Shown: positions 34,881-48,045, counted from the first letter of the stretch. The stretch is DNA of 64,000 nucleotides from Balaenoptera acutorostrata (GCF_949987535.1 NC_080082.1:44517874-44581873), one strand, 5' to 3'. The notes: generated from the sequence alone by a model not told the origin. Made by a program: numbers and translations.

Positions 34881-37800
34881 TCTGTGTGAGCTCATGCCTG
34901 CCTCAGGCATTGACAACTCACACCAAGGGACCTGTCCTCCATCTCTCTCCTGGCAGCAGCCAACCTTGACCCCCCTCTGGCTCTCCTCCCATGGGTCCAA
35001 CTATTTTCTTGCTCCAGAGGCTCCAGGAGCCTCTGGTCTGCATCTTTCTCTGCCCCAATGCCCTCACCTGAACTTGCAGTGGGCTTTCGTGCATGCACCC
35101 CCCACTTCTGCCCTCATTTCTGCTCCCGTAGTTCAGGCCTTGTTTCCTCCCACCAGGCCATGGAAATGGATTTTTGACCAGTCTTCCTCTTCTGCACCAT
35201 CTTAGAGAGCCTGATCTCAGCAGGGCTCAGGTCTGGTTCCACGCCATCTGCTCAGAGGCTGTCAGTGCCTCTTCGGTGGTACTGACAAAATGCAATCTGG
35301 TGATCTGGGCATCTGAGGACAAGGCAAGACCTGAGCTCTTGTGTCCTAGTAGCCTGTCTCCCACTGGTCCCAGAGAACATTCTCCAAACCAGGGACTGTT
35401 TCTTACCATGCCCATACTCCTCATCTCCCAGTCCCTGCTTACACAGAGCTTCGACCTGCCTACTTAACTCAGCCCCTCGCTACCCATGCTTGTCTTTGCA
35501 GCTGAGGCATCCCCACCCAGAGCAGGGTCCTCACCACCTCTTCAGACCACAGGCAGCAACTACCCCTCTGAAGGCCATGCCAGCTTCTGCCTCGCACTGG
35601 CAGGTGTGGAGAACAAGGGAAATGACTTATTTCCATTCAAGGAGGGTGAAGGTTGGGAAAATACAAGTCCCAGAAAGCAAGCTCAGTAATCCAGCCAGAA
35701 CCCAGAACACATAGAGATGAGTAGGAAAAATGCAGGTCAACTTTCCCCCAAGACTCCATGGGACCTACTGTTCATGGGATAGGTACTTAAATCAAATTTT
35801 ACTTAAATCATGTTTTTTTCCAGAAATAGATGTATACTCCACATTCAGTTCTGCAATTTGAGTTTCCACAAAGTATTTCTTAGAAGGGTTTCCATGTCAA
35901 TCCGTACTGACCCATATTGGAACTATTTTCAAGCATTACAGAGAGGGAGCTGTATAGGTGGGAAGAGCCATAACAGAGCTAAAATATCTGATAGAAGCAA
36001 TCAGTATATACCAGAACAGATGGACAGAATATATCACCTTGGAGAAAGACATCTTTGTTGATTTAATCTCGATATGTGCTCCCATGGGCATTACAAGGTG
36101 GGAAAAGCAGTGCTGCAACTCACACAGGGGCTCATAAAGTTTCTTCCTGGAAGTGACATGTGTCATTTCCACTCATTTCGCTGGCCAAAGCAAGTCACCT
36201 GCTACATTTGTCCATCCCGTTCTCCAAGGTTCAAACCTGGTTAGGAGGTCCAGATGAGCCCATCCAAGGCTAAGTGTTCAGGGTAACAGGATCTTGAAGT
36301 TAAATTATGTGAAGGAGAGGAGGCATGAATGAGGGAGCTATTTTCAGTACAGCTCGTGGCTAATGCTGAAAATTCCTCCAGATCCCATCCCTCAACCAGG
36401 AGCTGTGTTTAAAGGACCACTGAGCTGGTAATAAGTATGATGGTAAAATACATCATCCTTTGTTTCATGTTTTATTTTCTAAGCACTGTTTTAAAAAGAT
36501 GACTGTCTCAAAAACCTTCATTTACATTTTCCAGGGGCCTCTCTTTATTCTTTAGTTTTCAAATTATTTCTTTAAGTATTAACATCCTGTTAGTGTTCTC
36601 TTCCATCATTACTTAGTATACTTCAGCCAGATCCTCAGTTGTCATGGGAGTTGCATGGGATTTGAACCATTTTCCCACATCCCTTTCATTAACTTCACCA
36701 AATTTTCCTCCAGTCCCAAGATCTGTAATTTTACCTTGAACCGTTTGCATTTTTTAATCAGAGGTTCACAACAGCCAGCAAGGAGCAGGAAAGTTAGTGG
36801 AGAAAAGTAATGACAAAATAGAATAGAGACAGACCAGTGTTAAATTAAGGGGGATATTCAGTGGTGATTAATTTTATAAGGGCCAGAGTATTGTCATATT
36901 ATGGCTTTTCAAGTGATAAATTATCAAATAACAATGACTCTTTTCCTTACACCAAAGAGAACATGTAGAGTTTTAGCTAAATTATTTTTCCACGTACTGT
37001 CCCTGAAGTTGATAAAGCTGGTCATACCAGTGACATTTATGAAGTACTCACATAATGCTTGGCATACTTAAATGTTCAAACTTGTCATAGTCCTCATGTA
37101 TGATTTGTCTGAATTTGGGAATGCAAAATTGGTCTGCAGGGAGCCTGGTAAGAAACTGTGGCAGCTGTAGTGACCCAGCCCCAGCCCCACAAATTAACCC
37201 TGCTCAGATCCAAGCCTGCTTCTTGTTTCCGGGTTAAGAGTGACAGGCCTGGTCCTCTGCTCACCCAAGGCTCCCAGGAGGGCCCTGGCTGAGGAGTTTG
37301 CTATCTCATTTGTTTCTCTAACGTATGCCCCACCAAATGCAAGTGTCATTCTGCAGCATAAGGATGTGTCCGTGCTGCATGCCTCCTGTTTTTTCTTTAG
37401 CTAGTAATTAAATATGCACAGCTACAGATGTGTTGCGGGAAGATATCATCCAAGTCCTGACAAAGAACCAAAATTATTCATATAATTTATCATCCCAGCC
37501 ATCTTGAATGCTAACGAGAACACTCCTTGATTAGAATTGTCAGGAAGCATTTGCACCCATGTCCTATCAGGGAGCATTTCCTCTGCCAGATGCTGTCTTT
37601 CATTCTAACCACAAAGACGCTCAGGCTTTCTTCTTTGACAATCTCCCTGGCCCGCAGAAACAAAATGCAATAAAACAAGCATTTCTCCCCTCCACCTGTT
37701 CTCTGATGAGCAGCTTTGCAAAGGGCTTTCAAGTTTTCTGTGGGGCTTTTTGAGGGGATGGGTCGGGTGGGGGAGGTTTCTGTCAGCTTGTATTTTAAAG

Positions 37801-39284
37801 CCTTTTAGAGAACAGTAACACAGATCTGCTGGACCATCCTTCTAGCATCAGAGCCCAAGGATAAGTGCTCAGATTTAAGGGTCTTTTCTGCTCAGAAATA
37901 AATGTAGGAGTGTGGAAACCATTGTCCATTTGGGTTAGGCCCACTAGGAAGTGGCCCTGCTTTAGAGAACTGGCTCACTTGGAACCTGGAATTCAGCTCT
38001 GATGTTAAGACATATTCTCAGATCTCATTATTGAGTGGTGGGATTGCATGGGGCAGACATTAGGAGACAAAAGAGTCTGTGTCCTGTCACTGGAACAGAA
38101 AGGAAGAGGCAATGTCTTGGCATATACTGGAGAGAATGCTATTACCTCCTCCCTGGGAAGAGCCTTCAGTTCCCCAGCCCTCCTCCTACCTTCATGAACA
38201 TTCTCAGTGCACAAGGAAAGAGGAAAGAGAATTCTTCCACTTTATTATCTTGTGGGCTCCTCAAGCCAGCTGCAAATCCACCCCCAACACTAACTTTAAT
38301 ACATAGTCACCATATTCAGTTTTCACAAATTAGCCCTCAAGTTGTTGCATTGACTGGAAAATGCATTAAGCACAAACCCGTCTAATTATCTCTGATCTAA
38401 AGGCTTGGACAGACCCTCACCTAGAGTCAGGGGTCAGAGAGATCTGATGCTGAGACATATTGCAACCAGCTCTTGTGGGCCCCAGCCCTCAACTCCAGAG
38501 GTGAGCTGGGCCCTTGGGTGGCTAATGTTGGGAAAAGTCACCTTGTAAAGTATTCCAGTACCTCTGGAAGAGAATAAAGCTGACTGCTTACACAGGAAGC
38601 AGTTGTCTCCTGTAGTTCTGTATCATTATAACTGGCCAAATTTCTTTACATTTTTACCCACCAGGAGATAAAACTTTAGAGAGGAAAACAGGTGGAACCT
38701 GCCTTCACACCAGCTTCAACAGACTTTTGCTTTACACCAACTCATCCATCTACCCAGGTCTCTCGGGGGTAACTTCACTCCAGAGATGGGAAGGCTGGAG
38801 CTGGAAGGTGAGGCCAAGATGCAAAGGTGTCTCTCAGTTTATTAACTTTCCCACTTACATATCTGGAGACTGTGACGTTACAGCCTAATAACCTCCCTCA
38901 GAACCTATGTCAGACTGGATGGATGATTCTGAGGGTTTGGTTAACTCTGGAATTCCCAAAAGACCCCTGCTTCCCCACAGGGCATCTGGAGTCAGAAGCA
39001 GCTCTGTTTTTAAGCACTTCTATTCCATATTAATCAAGGGCCAGTTGTTAAATCAACACTGAGGCCAACAGACAGAGCAGGATCCCACCATGTCAATAGC
39101 TATTTTAAGGATGTCAAGGAAATCTGCCTCATAGATGTAAAAACTGTAAAGTGCATATGTGTGGGGGAGGTGGAGGAGAGGAGTGATATATTTCACTAAG
39201 ACAGAGAAACACAGACAAAATAGGGATCTTGCTGAGCCCACTGGATGATCCCTTCCCAAGAGAACGTTATAAGACTAGATAACT
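34881..39284. other. 4.4 kb without recognised gene or repeat
   Basis: Mostly single-copy-looking sequence. A short block at about 36140-36200 (agtgacatgtgtcatttcc, ccaaagcaagtcac) resembles a phrase found in old interspersed repeats but I cannot name it. Short open frames (up to 116 codons at 38035) carry no domain. Stretches 36640-36760 and 37400-37720 look unusually free of repeats and low complexity. Confidence 0.5.
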
Positions 39285-39758
39285 TCATATAGGTTTATGT
39301 ATGAAATTAAAATTACAAATATCTCATCAAAAGATACCATAAAACAAGTAAAAACACAAAGCCACCAGCTGGGAGAATATATTTGCATACACGTAATTAA
39401 TATCCAATACAAATAAAAAACCCTTAAAAATAAATAAGAAAACAGGGGCATATGACATGAAAGGTCAATTTCATAGAAGAAAAAACATGAATGGTCCATA
39501 AACATATAAACAGTGCTTAACCATGTGAGAAGCTAAGAACTACAATGAAAAATAATTTTGCGCCCATCAGACGGCAAAACGGTAGAAGTCTGGCTATTTC
39601 AAGTGTAGGTAAGGAAACAAAACAACAGATTCTCATGCACTGATACCAGAACAGTGTATTGATTTAACCACCTTGGAAAATTATTTGTGATTCCCTAAGT
39701 TAAATATGTATTTACTTTCTAACCTAGCACTTTCACTCTTAAATAAACAACCTAGAAA

Positions 39759-40002
39759 AGTGGTTCCCAACAGGGTCATTACCACACCCTAGGGGGAGTT
39801 TTGGAAACCTGTGGATGTCACAAAGAGTGAGGGACTCTACTGGCATTTAGTAGGCAGGACAAGGAATGCTAGGTGTCTTACAATTTCTGGGATAGTCCCA
39901 CACACAAGTGAAGCAACCTGCATCCCATTTGACCATATAATTAATGCAGATGAGCATCTGTTCGTACTTATCTGATCCTGAAATCTAACTCTAACTTTGT
40001 TT

Positions 40003-40067
<65 letters not shown>

Positions 40068-40550
40068 CTAGTTGTTTTCATGGCTTTTAACATATTGAAT
40101 TTTCTAGGAATGCAACTACCTTCTAAATTGAAGGAAGAGCTTGTTTTATGTTGTTACTGATTGCAACTTTGCCAAGAATTGGTCAACAGTTCAGAAAAAT
40201 CATCTCTCTATTGGGAACCTTGCACATGGTATTTGGGTCACCAATGTCTGTTTGCACTTGTAGCTGGAAACATCATGGTGATTCTACATACAGGTACAAG
40301 AATCTGACATCATTATTCTGGCTCCTGGTGTAATTGTTCCCCTAAATTTACATATTGGTACAGCCATCTTTTATTATAAATTGCTTTGTTTTATTTCTCT
40401 TTTATATTACAGCTAGAGCATTAGGTTGATTTCTTGAAGTTCAAAGGTAGGTACACTATAGTACAGGATCTAAGAAATTCATTTCAAGATAGTAAAAAGA
40501 ACATCACAAAATATTTGTCATAAAAGGGGGTACTGGTGGAGAAGCACTGC
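39759..40550. mobile_element. hAT-like DNA transposon (non-autonomous), inside L1
   Basis: The left end agtggttcccaac and the reverse complement of the right end (cagtgcttctccac) form imperfect inverted repeats of the CAGTGGTTCTCAAC type used by hAT-Charlie elements. Candidate 8-bp duplications are cctagaaa (39751-39758) and cctaagaa (40551-40558). L1 sequence is collinear on either side. About 790 bp long, no transposase frame. The first 180 bp resemble MER20-type sequence. It contains the (AT)n array. Confidence 0.65.
40005..40067. repeat. (AT)n microsatellite
   Basis: About 30 uninterrupted AT dinucleotides inside the hAT-like element; likely to be polymorphic and to form cruciform or slipped structures. 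Confidence 0.98.
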
Positions 40551-41097
40551 CCTAAGAAGAGCACTTGCATATGTACCCCGGAAGCCATGTACAAATGGGT
40601 TCTTGGCAGCATGACTTTCAAAAACAAAAAACCTGAGAACAACCCAAATCTCCACTAACAGCAAACTGGATAAATGCATACTTAAATGTATGTTGTGGAA
40701 TACTAGGTAACAGTGGAAATAAATGAACTACAGCCATATTCATCAGTGTGGACAAATTTTTAAAAAATATGGAACAAAACCAATAAGTTACAAAACACAT
40801 ATACAGTAGGAACATTTTAATTTTAAAAATGGGCATAACTAAATTCTACTTAGGAATGCATGTAATGTGATAAAACTATAAAGAAAAGTAAGGAATAGTA
40901 AACACAAACTTCAAGGTAACTATCACCTCAGGGTGGAGGGGGGAAGAGAATGCAGCTGGGGAGGGACACAGAGGGTGTTGTTCTATTTCTTAAACGGGAT
41001 GGGGAGGTATATGGCTCCTCATTTTATGACTTTAAACTTTAAATACATTGTATATACTTTAAGATAGAATGTATTTCACAATTTAAAACATTAAAAA

Positions 41098-41699
41098 ATC
41101 AGATTCTCCCACCTCATTAGCCAGAGCCTTTAGCTGATCAGACTCCTTTAAAGTTCATCTTAGCTTGCACTGAGGATTGGCAGAAAGACAAAACTACCAG
41201 GTTTCCTCTGGATTCAGAACACACTCCCTGTAGTTGCTAAGTAAGCACTTGTCTTGGGACATCTGACCAGGGGACAATGATGTTGATGATGGAATGAGGC
41301 TCAGCATCCCTGCAGCCTCCCGGAGGGCCTGTGCAGTGCCGGGACTCCAAAGGAGCCAGCATGGGCGGATTCTCAGCAGCCAGAGGAAGGAAGAGTTTGC
41401 CGACAGCCTGGAGAATGCAGTTACCCCTCAGGGAGGGTTTGATGGAGCTGCCTGGTGCTGAATTATCACCTGTCCCGCTGGTGGGTCACCTGTCCACCTC
41501 CACTGCAGTCTCTACGAGAGGACCAATGGCAACCACTCAGGTGCCCAGGCTGCTAGAGGATTTTCATAGTAGGACCTGGAAACTCCAACAATCCCTAAGA
41601 CCGTGGGACTGAGGCAAGGCTTGGCAAAGCAAGTGCTATTTCATATGAGGAATTTAGACCAAATTGGAAAAGGGAGAAGCTACACACTCAGAGTGAAAC
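41098..41699. other. No gene or repeat recognised
   Basis: Unique-looking, moderately GC-rich. A 93-codon open frame (41331-41612) has no recognisable motif. Confidence 0.5.
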
Positions 41700-42290
41700 A
41701 GCAGCACATCCAGTGGGCCAGCATCGTGCCGAGTTCTAGACACCACAGGATAACAAGACAATTCTTGCAATAAAGAACTCAGGCTCTACCTGCACTCAGA
41801 TGCCCAGTGTACTGCCACCTCCTGGGGGGTAGACGCCTATGTCCATGACCCTCTCCCTGGCATCATGTCTGGTAAATTGAAAGAAGGTACTATTGAAGGA
41901 ATTTATTGAAGAAAAGCAAGTGAACAAGAAATGTAGAAGATACATTTAATACATGACAAATTGGCAGTTTAGACCCTGAGGGCAGAGCCAAGAGCTCACA
42001 TTGGGTTAGAGAGGCTCCCAAAGCTTTCTTGGTAGAGGTGGGGTTTAAAAGATGTACAGGCATTAGATGGATGCAGAGAGAGGGCAATGGAGGATGGGAC
42101 ATCCCAGCATGAGGAAATGGTGAAGCGAAGGCTGTGAGATGGGTGAGCACGAGAGCTATGAGGACCAAGGGATCAGGCCACCTTGGCTGCAACCAGGGGA
42201 GCAGTAGCAACTAGGGTTCAACTAGCCCTGTTGTGGGGCCTTGAATGCCACACTGACGCTGTGGATGTTGTTCTGCAGGCAACAGTGAGT
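41700..42290 (-). mobile_element. L2 fragments, minus orientation
   Basis: Read on the plus strand, the order 'gtgccgagttctagacacc...ataacaagac...' and then 'agaggctcccaaagctttcttgg...', 'gggacatcccagcatgagg', 'ttgtggggccttgaatgcca' follows the reverse complement of L2. The first 90 bp are weaker than the segment from 41990. Confidence 0.6.
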
Positions 42291-43544
42291 TGTACCAGGT
42301 GTTGGCCCTGCCTGAGCCCAGCTCAGATTTCAAGCTGCATCTGGGGAGCAGCTCTCCTGAGTTTCTGAACTTCTTTGCCTGCAGCCTTTCCCCAAATTTG
42401 TGGTGCTCCCTAAGCTGCTCCAAGGGAAACCCAGAGTACAGCAAAGTTCCCAACCCCAGGAGGCAGGTATGTGCAGGCCCCATCCTTCACAGAGGGTGAG
42501 TCCCAGGCACAGGGCACATGTGTTCTCAGGGGCACTTCTACAGGGTTGAGCTCCATTGCCCACCAGAATTCACTTTCGGTTGAATGTTCTTTCTTCCCTG
42601 TCCTACTGGCCTGCTACCTTGTTCCTACTTCCCAGCTCCACCTCCCAAGGCCTTGTCTCTGGCTCTGCTTTCAGGAAAACGCACACTTTTTTGGGGACAC
42701 AGGCAATGGAAGGAGGCTCCATTAGACCTGAGCCAATAACGATGAATCTGGCCACCTGTGAGGGCCACAGTCTCCAAAGTGGTGTGAGGTGAATGGTCAA
42801 GGGCCACAGAGAGACAGGCAGACAGAGAGACAGACAGACAGAGACATGCACAAAGAGATGGAGACAGTTACAGGCAGGAAAAAACAGAGACAGAAATAGA
42901 GAAACATAGAGAAAAACAGAGACAGAGACAGAAAGAGATAGAGACAAATAGTGATAGAGACAGAGATGTAGAGAGGTGGAGAGGCAGAGAGCCATCAGTG
43001 CAAGCTGGAGTCCAGGAGCTTCCTGGAGGACTGGGCAGAAGAGGTCCAGCCTCCCCGGAGAGGGGGTGGGGATGGGGCAGTGCCCCGCAGGGTGGAGGTA
43101 CTGCTTCTGCCTGTGTGCCACTCAAGCCCCGGGGCTCACTCCTTCTGCCTCTGCCTTTCCCCCTGCCTCCCATTCATCTTTGTTCCTTGGCAGCAGGTGG
43201 CAGGGAGGCCAAGGCAGCCATTTCTCAGTTCGGAACATGTTGGGGCTGCTTGGTCATAGTGACACAGCAAGGAGATAAGCAGCGTTCTGTCCCCAACATC
43301 TGTGGTGACACCTTCACAGCCACATACATTATTCACATCTCACCCAACACAAGCACATTTGCATAAGACAAATATTATTAATGTTTAATCTAGAAAGAGT
43401 CAGCCTAGGACACAGCACCAGGTACAAATGGCCCAGCAAATGTCCTGGTGCAGTGTCGGCTCACTAGGAACCTTCAGCAAATCTAAATGGATTCACGAAG
43501 AGCGATGGCTGTGATTCATCCTGTCTCTCTGCCCCTGACTCCAC
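42291..43544. other. No gene recognised; includes purine-rich simple repeat
   Basis: GC-moderate sequence; several overlapping short frames on both strands but none with a domain. The 42603-43121 minus frame is long only because the (GACAGA)n tract lacks stops in that frame. Confidence 0.5.
42803..42985. repeat. Degenerate (GACAGA)n purine-rich tract
   Basis: About 180 bp made mostly of GACAGA/GAGACA units on the plus strand with accumulated changes. Confidence 0.9.
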
Positions 43545-43700
43545 ACCCTGGCTCTGCACAGAGCCTTGGTTTCCTCTTCTGTAAACTGAGGATGGTCCAG
43601 AAAGTTGCTGTGGGCATTTAGTGAGGTGAGGCACGTAACACACACAGCCCAGGGCCTGTCACAGAGACGTGCCTCACGGACAGTGGCTATCAGGGCAGCC
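43545..43700 (-). mobile_element. MIR, minus orientation
   Basis: 'agccttggtttcctcttctgtaaactgaggatgg' and 'gggcctgtcacagagacgtgcc' are the reverse complement of the MIR core and 5' region. Confidence 0.75.
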
Positions 43701-43739
43701 CTTGTGCCAGCCACGCCACTGCAGGCTTTTTCTGCTTTG

Positions 43740-44045
43740 CTCAGCTGTCAACACTGGGCACCACTTAACTCAGTCTCTGTTTCTGTGAAACTTTTCCTGA
43801 CTCCAAATAGGTCTGGCCTCTCCTCCTCCACACGGCCTCTACTGACACTCTGTTACATGGGATTGCAAATTTGTAAATGTCACTTAGTCTCGCAGGCCTT
43901 CTCTGACCCACACAGCTCAATGCAATACTCTTTTCCTACCCCAGTGTGTTTTCCTGAGTCTTTGTTACCACTTGCAATGATGCCCTTTTCCTGCCTCTGG
44001 CACTAGACTGTGACAGGAGAGCAGCAACCACTGAGTTTTGGTCAT
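43740..44045 (+). mobile_element. L2 3'-end fragment, plus orientation
   Basis: 'gtgaaacttttcctgactcc', 'acactctgttacatggg', 'cactagactgtgacaggagagc' follow the L2 3' consensus order (…cactagactgtaagc…). Confidence 0.6.
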
Positions 44046-44199
44046 GTGTCCCCAGAAACAGACCTGAGACAAAGAGCCTGAGAGCAGATCTTTTGTGTGG
44101 AAGGGGATGCCCAGAAACCCGAGAGGGAGTGGGGACACCAGGCAGGTTTACCCCCATGGCCTGGGCTCCGCCTGCTCAGAAAGAGGCTGGTGGAACATG

Positions 44200-44900
44200 T
44201 CTTGGAGTTGTCCCACTCAGGGGGCAAGGAAGCCAGGGTTAACCAGCTCCACCTCCAATGTCATGGAAGACCTCTCAGAGCAGGGGGCACCTGACCTTGG
44301 GTCTGAAATCCTACAGAGACAGAAGAAGAGGGAGGGGAAGGGAGACCAGGCCAGAGGAGCAGCACAGTGAGGGCTCAAGGCAGGAGGACAGAGCCCACCT
44401 AGGTGCAGCAAGAGGCCTGGTGTTGCCCGGGCATGCTGGGGATAGGGCCAGGAGGGAGGCAGCCGGGTCTGTGGAAGCCTTGGCCCACAACTGGGTACTG
44501 GGGACTGACACTGTAGTTGCCTGCAAGCTGCTGAAGGACTTTAGCCAGCAGGTGACATAATCAGACACATGTTTTAAGAAGTTAATCTCTTTACCATCCT
44601 TGTGGAGGGAGAGTAGGAGGGCATGGCAGGAGCAGGAGAGCAGGGCCCCAGCCAGGAGGAGCTAGGTGCACCCAGGTGAGGAGGAGTGGATCCCAGCTGT
44701 GGCAGCAGCCTTGGGGGTGAGTGGAGGAGGCAGATGTGGACACTCAGGGGCGCATTTCTGGGCTGAGAGGACATTCGTGGGCACTCATTTGGTGTGGGGA
44801 AGGACAGGATGAGGAAGGATAATTCCCAGCAGGGGGAACAGCCCAGCAAGAACACGAAGTGGGACAGCCCGGAGGTGGGTGAGCCTTGTGGTTTGCTCCT
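44200..44900 (-). mobile_element. L2 fragment, minus orientation
   Basis: 'aaggactttagccagcaggtgacataatcagacacatgttttaagaagttaatctc' and flanking A/G-rich sequence correspond in order to the reverse complement of internal L2. Its conserved run is the clearest L2 match in the window. Confidence 0.65.
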
Positions 44901-46569
44901 GCCCGAGTGTGACTGTGATGAAATACTGAAGTTGGAGAGTTTAGAAACCTCAATATCAACTTGACAGAGTAATAGAGTATGACTATTCAATCTAATAATA
45001 AAAAATTGGGGGCTTGTATTTTGTATGGCTTTTAAAAAAAAATCTCATTTTTCTCATAACTCAATTTTTATTTTATTTTGCAAAAGTATTTGTCTGCAAC
45101 TGATGTGAAATAAAAACCTGATCTTTCATTGCCACTGACTTGGGAAGCATGGTCATGGGGTCTCTCCATCAGCTTCTATTGCCAAAACCAAACTCTTCTT
45201 TGTCCCAGAGTTTGGTTTCCATTCATTTTTTTCTCTTTATGCCAGAGAAGTCCATCACCCCACCTGAGGTCAGCAAGCAAAGCAGAATGGCCCCACCACT
45301 CTGATCCCCAGAATTTCTCTTGCCCGCATTAGCTCAGATATTCTGAGAGAGGTTTCCCTAGCTTGGCTGAAAGTCAGTGCTGATTACTCTTTGAAGTGAC
45401 AGTGATGTGGATGGTTGTACATGGTCCTGAGGCCAAGCCAGCACAGAGGGACTGTGCAGTGATGGCATCTGGCGGCTCCCAACCTCCAACGCCTGCTGTT
45501 GGCAGCCAAGCTCGTTAGAGGTCATTAATGTGGATCAGCCGCTAATGGACTTTCTGTGCTGACTGTTTTGTCCCCAGCACTATTTTTAACTCATTTTGGA
45601 CTTTGAATTGTTCAAATGCATTTTGATTTGTTTGTGAGTGTGGACCTAAATAAACCTGTTAGTGCTGTTTCTGTGCAGCTTCTCAGAGATTCAGAAACTG
45701 ACTTCCTATTCCTTCATTCACTTTGCTGAAAGCTGAGCAGTTCTACAATTTACCAAGATGGGGCTGAGGACCAGTGAACCACAACCACTCCCAAAGGGGC
45801 GCTCTCACGGGGGCATTCCAAAGGACAGCAACAAAAGCAGTGGCTGCTTTTCTGGCAGAGTTTCAGAGTGGGTACCCCCCATCCCCACCCAAAGAGCATG
45901 TGAGCCCAGTGGCCATTTGTGGAGGACCATTAGCTGAGCAGTTCAGGAACACTAGCTGTGGCAGCCACTGTGGTCCAGCCGCAAAGATCCAAGAGTAAAG
46001 TGCAGTCATTGTGTAAACACACAATATAACCAAAGCCAAATACAGCCAGCAGATGTGTTTGTTTTACTTGCATACATTTTAAGAATGGGAAAAGTGTACA
46101 TAAAAGTACAGATTTCCAAGTTTCCTTGAAAATTCAGAACACTGGGAAGTACCACTGTAGCAATAGTATGAAAACATACATTGTCTGGGGCTGAGGAGCT
46201 GGGGCATCGTGCTGTGGGTATTCACATTTTTGTGGGGAGCAGGGGAGGGGGGAGTGGTAGGCATTTAAGAAGAGGGAACCTCCCTGATTCTGATTCTAAG
46301 CTGGAAAGCAAAGCCTGAAAACACTGTCAGTATCAGGGCAGGGAAACCTGAGTGAGTGGTTTAGAAAAGATTAGAGGCTGGAGTTAGTTAGGCTAATAGA
46401 ACCAGGTTTCCTGGAGAGATGGGTTTTGCAGAAGCATCTAAAGAAACAGCACACCCCAGAGTACAGCCCTGCATGGTCTGTCCTCGGTACTGTCAACTCC
46501 TGCTCTGGCTGAGCTGGGCGTGCAGGCAGGGGCCATGGCTCTGCTCTGATCTCAGCTCCCCACATAGTC
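44901..46569. other. No gene or repeat recognised; candidate conserved element
   Basis: Single-copy-looking. The part 45440-45740 combines even base composition, absence of repeats and homeobox-like TCATTAATG and CTAATGG motifs and could be a conserved non-coding element; this cannot be tested without alignment. Confidence 0.4.
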
Positions 46570-46740
46570 ATCCACCAAGTGTGTATTCAGTACCCGAGGG
46601 TCAGTAGGCTCTACCCTAGGGACACTCACATAGGGTGAGAGATACAAAGGCCTTTCCCTTAAAGAGCTCCTGAACTAGCAGGGGGAGCAGGCAAGTTAAA
46701 TTTCTGGGGGCTAGGAGAGCACATGGTGAAGCATCAGACT
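46570..46740 (-). mobile_element. Possible L2 fragment, minus orientation
   Basis: 'gtgtattcagtacccgagg...ctctaccctagggac...cctttcccttaaagagctcctgaactagcaggggga' parallels the reverse complement of the L2 3' end. Weak. Confidence 0.4.
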
Positions 46741-46794
46741 CCAGGGGGCAGAGTTGCTCAGCTGAATCCATGAGAGCATTACCAGCCACCTGCT

Positions 46795-47342
46795 TTGTGA
46801 CAGACAGGCTCTAAGATGACCAACAGTGATACCCACCTCCTGGTGTTCAGACCTTTGTGTCATCCCCTCTCCTTGGGCTAGGTGGGACCTGTGACTTGCT
46901 TCTAACGCAAAGAATACAGCAGAGGTAAAGATGGTGGGATGTCACTTTTGAAATTAGGTTACAAAGAATGATTTCTGTCTTGCTGGTAGACTCTATTTCC
47001 TTCTTGGCTTGCATGCTTTGATGAAATGAGCTGCCATGTTGGAGAGGTCCATGCCACAAGGAAATGAGGATGGCCCCTGACCAACAGTCAGCAAGTACTG
47101 AAGCTTTTAGTCCAACAGCCCTCAAGAAACTAAATTCTGCTGACAACATTCCCCAGTCAAGCCTTCAAATGAGACTCCAGCTGACACCTTGATTGCAGCT
47201 TTGTTAGAGACCTTGCCGCTGAGGATTCACATAAGGTTTGCTTGTCTCCTGACCCACAGAATCTGGGAGATAATAAATGTGTGGTGTTTTCAGCTTCCAA
47301 CTTTGTGGCAATTTGTTATGTAGCACTAGATAACTAATACAC
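46795..47342 (+). mobile_element. MLT1-type LTR (ERVL-MaLR), plus orientation
   Basis: A solo LTR of the ancient MaLR family. The 3' end 'gagataataaatgtgtggtg...aactttgtggcaatttgttatg...agataactaatac' is diagnostic, including the AATAAA polyadenylation signal (47271-47276). The left part ('cacctcctggtgttcagaccttgtgt'-like) fits too. No internal retroviral sequence lies next to it. Confidence 0.85.
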
Positions 47343-48035
47343 ATCTGCATTTATGTCCCCTGGTTTGGGGATAACAAGTCATATATAAGCACATTCACCA
47401 AGCAGCATATGGCCTGAATACATGTGTTGTTGAGTCCCTGACTATTGGCTGAATGGTGCTGAGAAGGTAATAGAGACAGGAGAAATAGCAAGTGGCTGTG
47501 CTCACCCCACATGCCTAAAGCCACAGCTGTCTTCCTGCCAGTGGCTGGCGCTTCCTTACATGAACAGTTGCCTGTATCTCTCAAGTCTGGAGGGAGGTCA
47601 GGGATTCTGGCCCCACTTCTCGCCTTGGCCAGTTCCCCAGCACGGAGTGGGCCTGAGTGTATTCTAAATTCCTTCGAAAACCTCGTAAGCACTTAGTTTG
47701 TTCAGGACTTGAGCCAGGCCTGGGGACATGGAGGGAGTGGAATCTAGCCTGTGTCTGGGTCTCTCAGCTGGCAGAGGAGAAGCTCATGGGTGGGGGGAAT
47801 CAGGCACAGAGCCATGGTGTGGCCTTGCTGCTGCCAAAGACCCCAACTTGGTGACTCAGAGCTGGATGCTGTCTCAAATAAAGAAAATGAGGGAACAGAG
47901 CCACCCTGGACTGTAAATGAAGTAAGTGATTCAGTCTGAGGAAACCAGGAGGATCCTTATCTCAAAAATCTCTACACACCAAATGCCAAGATTAGCCCAA
48001 TAGCTCATCACTCTTCAGGTTAAGCATGGCTTGAG
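47343..48035. other. No gene or repeat recognised
   Basis: Unique-looking, GC-moderate. Overlapping 60-65-codon frames around 47657-47939 have no domain. Confidence 0.5.
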
Positions 48036-48045
48036 TCCTCTTTTA

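Larger units (their letters stand above)
39285..41097 (+). mobile_element. Old L1 (ORF2 3' end and 3'UTR), interrupted by a hAT-like element
   Basis: The left part (39285-39750) has distal ORF2 landmarks ('ctcatcaaaagataccataaaacaag', 'gctgggagaatatatttgca', 'taaataaacaacctagaa'). The right part (40559-41097) continues directly: 'gcacttgcatatgtac', 'aacaacccaaatctccac', 'tatgttgtggaatac', and a 3'UTR with 'cacctcagggtggaggg'. No open frame is left. Confidence 0.8.

Noticed and set aside
40005..40067. CRISPR-like or origin-like AT repeat
   Set aside because: A plain dinucleotide microsatellite; no spacers and no prokaryotic context.
42603..43121. 172-codon minus-strand frame rich in Leu and Ser
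   Set aside because: Produced by the (GACAGA)n repeat, which has no stop codons in that frame.
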